This document shows, piece by piece, positions 53,808 to 59,099 of a DNA stretch of 59,099 nucleotides; position 1 is the first letter of the stretch; every line of letters begins with the position of its first letter. The position numbers and the translations under genes are program-made. The stretch comes from an uncultured Clostridia bacterium (GTDB lineage Bacteria > Bacillota > Clostridia > Oscillospirales > CAG-272). Where the stretch lies: positions 1 to 59,099 of the forward strand of contig CANPZU010000013.1 of NCBI GenBank assembly GCA_947588825.1, in the 5' to 3' direction. Below the pieces are notes generated by a model. It did no database searches. It worked only from the letters and a program-made list of their open reading frames with translations, and had not been told where the DNA came from.

Positions 53808-55208
53808 TTAAACCGGATGCACCTTATTCACAGGGTCGCCGTTTTCAAGATCGATACCCAGCTTCAGAGCGCGGCGCGTTTCAAAGAACTTTGTTGCAAC
53901 CTGTTCAAAAAGGGCGTAGGAAAGGACGTCCTCGTCCTGTTCGAGATAGTCCGCAGCCTCGGCGCGTATCTTATCAAGCTCGGGAGCGATATTATCGGCG
54001 GGCCGGCAAGTGATCGGTTCCTCGTCGCCTATGATCTTCTTTACAAATTCAGGATCGATGGGCATGGGAGTTCTGCCGTACTCGCCTTTGATAAGGCCTT
54101 TGAATTCCTTAGTAACCATTTTATAGCGTTCGCCGCTTATGATGTTGAACACCGCCTGTGTTCCGACAATCTGAGAAGAAGGAGTTACAAGAGGCGGGTA
54201 TCCCGCGTCGGCGCGCACTCTCGGCACTTCCTCAAGAACCTCTGTCAGCTTATCCGATTTGCCGGCCTGTTTGAGCTGAGAAATAAGGTTTGAAAGCATT
54301 CCGCCGGGGACCTGATAAAGGAGCGCGTTTACGTTGACTCCCAAAACCTTCGGGTCAAGCAGTCCCTGCTTTATATACTTCTCGCGAAGCGGAGTAAAGT
54401 ACTTGTTTATCTCATCCAAAGCCGCAAGGTCAAGACCTGTATCATAGGGCGTCCCCGCAAGGGCGGCAACAATCGGCTCCGTGGGAGGCTGAGAGGTGCC
54501 CATTGCCAACGGGGATATCGCAGTGTCTATTATATCGCAGCCGGCTTCGACCGCTTTAAGAACGGTCATAGAGGCAAGACCCGAGGTATAATGGGTATGA
54601 AGCTCGACGGGCAGATCGGGAAACTCGCTCTTAAGGGCCTTTACGAGCACTTCGGCGTCAAAAGGCTTAAGCAAACCCGCCATATCCTTTATACATATCG
54701 AATCGGCTCCGATATCCACAAGGCGCTTGGTGTAATCAACGTAATACTCGGGAGTGTAGCAGGGGCCTGTTGTATAGGAGATGGCGACCTGAACATGCCC
54801 TCCCTCCTTTTTTGTGGCGGTGATCGCGGTTTTTAAATTTCTGGCGTCGTTCAGCGCGTCAAATATCCTTATTATGTCAATGCCGTTTGCTATTGATTTT
54901 TGGACGAAATATTCAACGACGTCGTCTGCATAGTGGCGATATCCAAGGATGTTCTGACCCCTGAAAAGCATTTGCAGTTTTGTGTTTTTGACCCTGTCGC
55001 GGATTTTACGAAGTCGGTCCCAAGGGTCCTCATTTAAAAAACGCAGACAGGCATCGAATGTAGCGCCTCCCCATGCCTCAAGGGAATAGTAGCCTATCTT
55101 ATCCATCTTATCGAGAATGGGCAGCATTTCGGCGGTGGTCATTCTGGTTGCGATAAGCGATTGGTGAGAATCGCGGAGCACCGTTTCACATACTTTAACT
55201 TTTGCCAT
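53808..55208 (-). CDS. oadA: Oxaloacetate decarboxylase alpha / 5S carboxyltransferase subunit
   Basis: 466 residues, only the carboxyltransferase domain plus the conserved helical region; the C-terminal biotin domain of full-length OadA is missing and supplied by a separate gene. Motifs RDSHQSLIATRM at the N-terminus, metal ligands in ELHTHYTSG and the lysine in SICIKDMAGLL (carboxylated Lys region). It transfers carboxylate between oxaloacetate (or pyruvate) and biotin. Last gene of the five-gene operon. CGAAAGGTAG before the ATG. Confidence 0.94.
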   Translation of the reverse strand: MAKVKVCETVLRDSHQSLIATRMTTAEMLPILDKMDKIGYYSLEAWGGATFDACLRFLNEDPWDRLRKIRDRVKNTKLQMLFRGQNILGYRHYADDVVEYFVQKSIANGIDIIRIFDALNDARNLKTAITATKKEGGHVQVAISYTTGPCYTPEYYVDYTKRLVDIGADSICIKDMAGLLKPFDAEVLVKALKSEFPDLPVELHTHYTSGLASMTVLKAVEAGCDIIDTAISPLAMGTSQPPTEPIVAALAGTPYDTGLDLAALDEINKYFTPLREKYIKQGLLDPKVLGVNVNALLYQVPGGMLSNLISQLKQAGKSDKLTEVLEEVPRVRADAGYPPLVTPSSQIVGTQAVFNIISGERYKMVTKEFKGLIKGEYGRTPMPIDPEFVKKIIGDEEPITCRPADNIAPELDKIRAEAADYLEQDEDVLSYALFEQVATKFFETRRALKLGIDLENGDPVNKVHPV

Positions 55209-55249
55209 TATTTTATCTACCTTTCGTTATTTCTTTGTTTGCGGAAAGC

Positions 55250-56434
55250 TTATGCAAACAGAGCAAGCAGTACGCCCGCCGCGACCGCGCTGCCGATAAC
55301 TCCGGCAACGTTGGGTCCCATCGCATGCATAAGTAAGAAATTTGAGGGGTCCGCCTTTTGCCCTTCGAGCTGAGAAACTCTTGCCGCCATAGGTACGGCG
55401 CTCACTCCCGCGCTGCCGATAAGAGGATTGATTTTTCCTCGCGTGATAAGACACATGAGTTTTGCAAAAAGCAATCCGCCGACTGTGGAAATAATGAACG
55501 CGGTAAGCCCCAACGCAAGTATGAGAAGGGTCTGAAAAGTAAGGAAATTGTCTGCCGAAGCCGTTGCTCCCACCGAAATACCAAGAAATATCGTCACAAC
55601 ATTTATCATTCCGTTCTGCGCGACATTTGAAAGTCTGTCGGTGACGCCGCACACCTTAAGCAAATTGCCGAACATAAGGCAGCCTATAAGCGTAGAGGCC
55701 GAGGGGACGACAAGAGCGACGACGACGGTTACAAGCACCGGGAAAACCACCTTTTCAAGTTGTGACACGGGCCTTAAAGTCGTCATTTTTATTGCACGTT
55801 CCTTTTTGGTGGTGAGAAGCCTCATAAACGGAGGCTGGATCATGGGAATGAGCGCCATATAGCTGTAAGCGGCAATGGCTATCGCGCCGAGAAGGTGAGG
55901 CGCAAGAGTCTTTGTCACATAAATCGCCGTGGGACCGTCCGCGCCTCCTATTATGCCTATCGCCGCCGCTTCCTCGGGCGTAAATTGGCCGGAGATAAGC
56001 GCGCCCGAAAACGCGACAAATACGCCAAGCTGAGCAGCGGCTCCTATAAGCAGACTTTTCGGGTTGGCGATAAGAGGCGTAAAGTCGGTCATTGCGCCTA
56101 TACCTATGAATATCAGCGAAGGGTAAATTCCAAGCTTTACCCCAAGATACAAAAGGTCGAGTATTCCCCCGCGCTCTATCACATCCTGAAACATAAGAGC
56201 CGAGCCGTCCCCATGAATAAAGAGGTCCATATGAAACATGTCCGTACCCGGAAAGTTGGTAAGCAGCATTCCCACCGCGATAGGCATGAGAAGCAGCGGC
56301 TCATATTTTTTTACTATCGCAAAATATATAAGCACTCCCGCGATAACAAACATTACAAGGACCTTCAGCCCTTCTAAATTCAGCATGGAGGCTATCCCCG
56401 TTGTCTCGAGGAAATTTTTTATTGTTTCAAGCAT
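55250..56434 (-). CDS. oadB: Sodium-pumping decarboxylase beta subunit
   Basis: 394 residues with about nine or ten membrane helices. Conserved ITSGQF-like segment appears as ALISGQFTPEEAAAIGIIGGADGPTAIYV, and NPLIGSAGVSAVPMAARVSQ near the C-terminus, both typical of OadB/MmdB/GcdB. It decarboxylates carboxybiotin and exports sodium ions. Start ATG 56434 follows AAAGGAT at a rather long distance (12 bases). Confidence 0.95.
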   Translation of the reverse strand: MLETIKNFLETTGIASMLNLEGLKVLVMFVIAGVLIYFAIVKKYEPLLLMPIAVGMLLTNFPGTDMFHMDLFIHGDGSALMFQDVIERGGILDLLYLGVKLGIYPSLIFIGIGAMTDFTPLIANPKSLLIGAAAQLGVFVAFSGALISGQFTPEEAAAIGIIGGADGPTAIYVTKTLAPHLLGAIAIAAYSYMALIPMIQPPFMRLLTTKKERAIKMTTLRPVSQLEKVVFPVLVTVVVALVVPSASTLIGCLMFGNLLKVCGVTDRLSNVAQNGMINVVTIFLGISVGATASADNFLTFQTLLILALGLTAFIISTVGGLLFAKLMCLITRGKINPLIGSAGVSAVPMAARVSQLEGQKADPSNFLLMHAMGPNVAGVIGSAVAAGVLLALFA

Positions 56435-56473
56435 CAGATATAGCCATCCTTTCGATGAAATAACATAAATTCA

Positions 56474-56872
56474 TCAGTTCATGGTGACTATGATATCATC
56501 CGCTCCGACGCTCGCGCCCTTTGAAACATTTACAGAGGCGATAACGCCGTCCGCGGGAGCAAGTATATCGTTTTCCATCTTCATGGCTTCAAGCACGGCA
56601 AGCAGCGTGCCCTTTGTCACGCTTTGTCCTTCGCTTACGTTTACCTTGACTATAGTCCCCGGCATGGGAGCCTTTACCGCCTTAGCGCCGGACGCGGCGG
56701 GCGATTTTGCAGGTGATACCGAAGGCGCGGGCTCGACCTTTGCCGCCTCAGGCGCAGATTTGGGCGCCGGTGCGGGGGCAGCCTTGGACGCAGGTGCTTT
56801 TGCAAAGCCGTCTACCTCTTCGATCTCGACTTCATAAACGGTTCCGTTGACCGTAACATTGTATTTTTTCAT
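56474..56872 (-). CDS. Biotin carrier protein of the decarboxylase
   Basis: 132 residues. N-terminal beta-strand domain, an Ala/Pro/Lys-rich flexible linker (residues 25-65), then a biotinyl domain with EAMKMEND, the biotinylated residue being Lys98. It shuttles carboxybiotin between the carboxyltransferase(s) and OadB. AAAGAGG precedes ATG 56872; the open frame extends 13 codons upstream into the end of the OadG-like gene but starts there without a good site. Confidence 0.94.
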   Translation of the reverse strand: MKKYNVTVNGTVYEVEIEEVDGFAKAPASKAAPAPAPKSAPEAAKVEPAPSVSPAKSPAASGAKAVKAPMPGTIVKVNVSEGQSVTKGTLLAVLEAMKMENDILAPADGVIASVNVSKGASVGADDIIVTMN

Positions 56873-56898
56873 TTTATCATTAACCTCTTTTATAAAAT

Positions 56899-57282
56899 TT
56901 ACTTGTTCCAATGTGCGCCGTTTCCGACTTTTCTGAAGGACACCACCCTGAAGGAGGATTCCTTGACGTTAAGATACTCGGCAAGAGCCGCGGATATAAC
57001 CGCGACGATCTGTGCGTCGTTTGTCGGCTCGCCTTTCTCTGTTGCAAACGCCTTTTCTTCTTTTGCTGTGACGGCAGGAGCTGTCATGCTTTCACTCTTG
57101 CCTCCTTTCTTTTTTGCTTTCGAACTTTTCACCTTTTGAGCCATTGTGTACAAAAGCCTGAACAGGTTTATGGCTCCCCACAGAATGGCAAGCACGGAAA
57201 ACACCATCAGCATGCCCAAAACTGTGTCCTCAATCGCGGTAAATATATTGTCGGCGATGTCGCAAATATATATATATGTCAT
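56899..57282 (-). CDS. OadG family membrane subunit
   Basis: About 127 residues. One N-terminal membrane helix ([27 protein letters not shown]), a Lys/Ser-rich stretch, and a C-terminal domain with [16 protein letters not shown] typical of the sodium pump decarboxylase gamma/delta subunit, which assembles the complex and binds zinc or the carrier. ATG 57282 after GAAAGGA; the upstream extension to 57378 overlaps the mmdA-like gene and is not used. Confidence 0.9.
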   Translation of the reverse strand: MTYIYICDIADNIFTAIEDTVLGMLMVFSVLAILWGAINLFRLLYTMAQKVKSSKAKKKGGKSESMTAPAVTAKEEKAFATEKGEPTNDAQIVAVISAALAEYLNVKESSFRVVSFRKVGNGAHWNK

Positions 57283-57323
57283 TTGTCCGATTCCTTTCGC
57301 TGATCCGACCTTTGAGCGAGTAC

Positions 57324-58721
57324 TCAGAACGGTAACTTCGAGTGCTTTTTCTGCACCTTGCCATCCGCCTTTGCCCAAAGCATCATGAACGCCGATATGA
57401 TTTTCGCTCTGACAAGTTCATAGCTCACAACATCGTCCACATCCGCCGTTTCACACGCTCCTCTTGCCGCGAGGATGTCCTTATTGATCCCATCAAGAAG
57501 CTCTTTTCTCTTTGATACGGGATCTGCGGAGGACTTTATCTCTTCGCCGTATAAAAACTGCACCTGTGCCTCGGGCTCCATTATTGATACTTTTGCTCTC
57601 GGCATGGCAAAGACAACGTCAGCCCCTACAGCCTTTGAACCGAGCAGAGTGAACGCCGCTCCGTATGCCTTGCCGCTGATCAGTGTTACCTTCGCGTTGC
57701 CGGAGCCGGAGTAAGCAAGGGCAATCCGTGCAAGCTCGCTTGAATACGCCCCGTTTTCCGAAGAGACCGTTCGGTCTATTCCCATAGTATCCACAATAGT
57801 CAGAACGGGAATCATAAAGTTGTCGCAAAAAGATATGAATTCCGATATTTTTCGCGCGGCGCGGGGGGTTAAATACATATCCCCGCCCGTTGCCACAATA
57901 CCCGTGGTTATCGTGCCGACCGACGCTAGCCCAAGCGTCACTTCCTTTGCACAGTCGGCTTTAAATTCGGTGAAGCTGCCTGAGTCAACAATCGTATTTA
58001 TTATATCATGCGTGTCGGTCATGCACTCAAGCTCGGGAGTGAGCCTTTCAAGGTCGTCTCCCGCCTCAGAATAGGCAAGCCCCTGCGCATTGTTTTGCGG
58101 CAGTATGCTGACAAGCTCTCTCGCTTTTTGCAGCGCCTCTCTCGCGCTGACACACACTATGTCGACGCTTCCGTTTGAAGAAGCGGAGCTTATCAGACCT
58201 GCCTCTTTGTCCCCCTTTTCCCTCATTACAGAAGGAGGATTTATAAAATATGAAGCGTCCTTCGAGGCTATTATGACGTCGAACATCGACGCCGCAACGG
58301 CGCACATGCCCGCGCACACCCCGCGTATTACCGCGATTTGAGGTATTATCCCCGATACGCCCCCTATCTTTGATATCACCTTTCCGAATGCGGAAAGCGC
58401 CGCGGCGCCTTCGAGAATTTTTGCGCCGGCTCCTTCAAAAATTCCGATTACCGGCGCTCCGCTCTTTTGCGCCATATCGTAAAGAGAGACGATCTTGCTT
58501 GCTTCGTCCTCACCTATCGCTCCATTTGACCTTGTAAGATCCTGCGCAAAGGCAAAAACAAGCGAGCCGTTTACGGAACCGTAACCGCACACCACTCCGG
58601 CATAAGCCGTCCTTCCCGCATATGCATACAACTCAACAAAGGTTCCGGGGTCGTACAAAGAGGCAAGATCATCGTACGCGCCGCCCTCCCTTATCAGAGG
58701 CGCCTTTTCCTTGTCGTTCAT
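57324..58721 (-). CDS. MmdA-like acyl-CoA carboxyltransferase (12S type)
   Basis: 465 residues, two crotonase-fold halves of the carboxyltransferase family (shorter than the usual 510). Motifs for CoA and biotin oxyanion sites: PVIGIFEGAGAKILEGAAA and IVDTMGID ... SGKAYGAAFTLLGSKAVGADVVFAMPRAKVSIMEPEAQVQF. It would use methylmalonyl-CoA or glutaconyl-CoA-type substrates. First gene of the operon, GAAAGGAGAT before the ATG. Sequence is divergent from typical MmdA, so the substrate is uncertain. The biotin carboxylase gene of biosynthetic acyl-CoA carboxylases is absent. Confidence 0.9.
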   Translation of the reverse strand: MNDKEKAPLIREGGAYDDLASLYDPGTFVELYAYAGRTAYAGVVCGYGSVNGSLVFAFAQDLTRSNGAIGEDEASKIVSLYDMAQKSGAPVIGIFEGAGAKILEGAAALSAFGKVISKIGGVSGIIPQIAVIRGVCAGMCAVAASMFDVIIASKDASYFINPPSVMREKGDKEAGLISSASSNGSVDIVCVSAREALQKARELVSILPQNNAQGLAYSEAGDDLERLTPELECMTDTHDIINTIVDSGSFTEFKADCAKEVTLGLASVGTITTGIVATGGDMYLTPRAARKISEFISFCDNFMIPVLTIVDTMGIDRTVSSENGAYSSELARIALAYSGSGNAKVTLISGKAYGAAFTLLGSKAVGADVVFAMPRAKVSIMEPEAQVQFLYGEEIKSSADPVSKRKELLDGINKDILAARGACETADVDDVVSYELVRAKIISAFMMLWAKADGKVQKKHSKLPF

Positions 58722-58814
58722 TACTTATCTCCTTTCGCAGCATTTTGCACTGAGTACCGCACGCTGCTTTTGCGGTACGGGCAGGTCAAAAACATCCTAC
58801 CCCATTGTATCATC

Positions 58815-58843
58815 ATTATATAGCATTCAAAGAAAAATTTCAA
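58815..58843 (-). promoter_or_regulatory. Promoter of the decarboxylase operon
   Basis: Minus-strand -35 TTGAAA (58843-58838), 17 bases, -10 TATAAT (58820-58815); a strong match to consensus. Confidence 0.8.
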
Positions 58844-58946
58844 TAGTTTTCACAGTTTTTCTTCAGATATTTTTTGATTTTATTCGCCGGAGAAAAAATG
58901 CAAAAGCGCGCAAAATAAAACAGGAAAAATAAAAAGCTTCTTCAAA

Positions 58947-59003
58947 TGACGGGCGTCCATAAAGAAGCTTTCAATTAAAATTTTTAATTCACGGCGCCCG
59001 TCA
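58947..59003. other. Large inverted repeat with an AT palindrome
   Basis: TGACGGGCG (58947-58955) pairs with CGCCCGTCA (58995-59003), with an AT-rich palindrome AATTAAAA/TTTTAATT inside and a GAAGC repeat beside it. Together with the following hairpin GGCTG / CAGCC (59026-59043) it forms a dense structured region. No gene is visible in 58844-59099. Confidence 0.5.
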
Positions 59004-59044
59004 AGCAAAATTATGGCAAAAATGGGGCTGTAAAAAAACAGCCG

Positions 59045-59092
59045 AAAAAAAACGACTGCAAGGCATCCGAAGGGATAGCCAAGCAGTCGTTT
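59045..59092. terminator. Terminator at the window edge
   Basis: Stem AACGACTGC / GCAGTCGTT with an inner GGCATCC-GAA-GGGATAGCC; a run of eight T on the minus strand and TTTTTG on the plus strand. It most likely ends a leftward transcript coming from beyond the right edge. Confidence 0.7.
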
Positions 59093-59099
59093 TTGTGGT

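Overview
The window looks like a chromosomal segment of an anaerobic, Gram-positive Firmicute of class Clostridia (Oscillospiraceae/Ruminococcaceae-like). The basis is the gene set: PolC-type DNA polymerase III, IreB, HPr kinase, Mini-ribonuclease III, YqgF, an MetG with HVGH and KMSKS motifs, a preQ1-I riboswitch in front of an ECF transporter subunit, CotH-type kinases, and a sodium-pumping decarboxylase. Base composition is fairly even, with AT-rich intergenic regions and regular sigma-A type promoters with 17-base spacers. I see no rRNA, CRISPR array, insertion sequence, prophage or replication origin. || 1-7.1 kb: metG, a SpoVB/MurJ-like flippase, a preQ1 riboswitch controlling queT, a second ECF S subunit, and typA. 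|| 7.1-12.3 kb: a rightward cluster with a small conserved-looking protein, ireB (with a possible coupled leader peptide), ribF, a D-Ala-D-Ala carboxypeptidase homologue lacking parts of two active-site motifs, a lipoprotein, an SGNH hydrolase and a glycine-rich membrane protein. || 12.3-23.7 kb: the leftward housekeeping operon pyrH-frr-uppS-cdsA-dxr-rseP-ispG-polC, joining UMP phosphorylation, ribosome recycling, isoprenoid and phospholipid synthesis, site-2 proteolysis and replication. || 23.9-33.7 kb: a DUF1846 protein, then a surface block: a Thr/Asp-rich lipoprotein, YbjQ, a GH5 glycosidase lipoprotein behind two tandem promoters, and two tandem paralogous CotH-kinase lipoproteins with InlB-like and GLUG-like repeat regions. 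|| 33.8-45.6 kb: an EF-G paralogue, a Gfo/Idh/MocA oxidoreductase with a ROK glucokinase, Mini-RNase III, secG, one CAU-anticodon tRNA, hprK, a three-gene Nat-type ABC exporter, an Asn/Gly-repeat secreted protein and an RNHCP protein. || 45.6-53.8 kb: a repeat-rich intergenic region, an M16C peptidase, pssA, a hotdog thioesterase, a patatin-like phospholipase, ruvX (yqgF), an alpha/beta hydrolase and a PfkB-fold protein without the catalytic GAGD motif. || 53.8-58.8 kb: a leftward operon for a membrane carboxyltransferase/decarboxylase: MmdA-like, OadG-like, biotin carrier, OadB and OadA. It carries both a 12S-like and a 5S-like carboxyltransferase, so it may combine transcarboxylation with sodium pumping. 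|| No single element is certain to be a new system. The best leads are the CotH pair with GH5, the hybrid decarboxylase operon, the two enzymes with degenerate active sites, and a dispersed family of about 75-95 bp intergenic repeats with five copies here.
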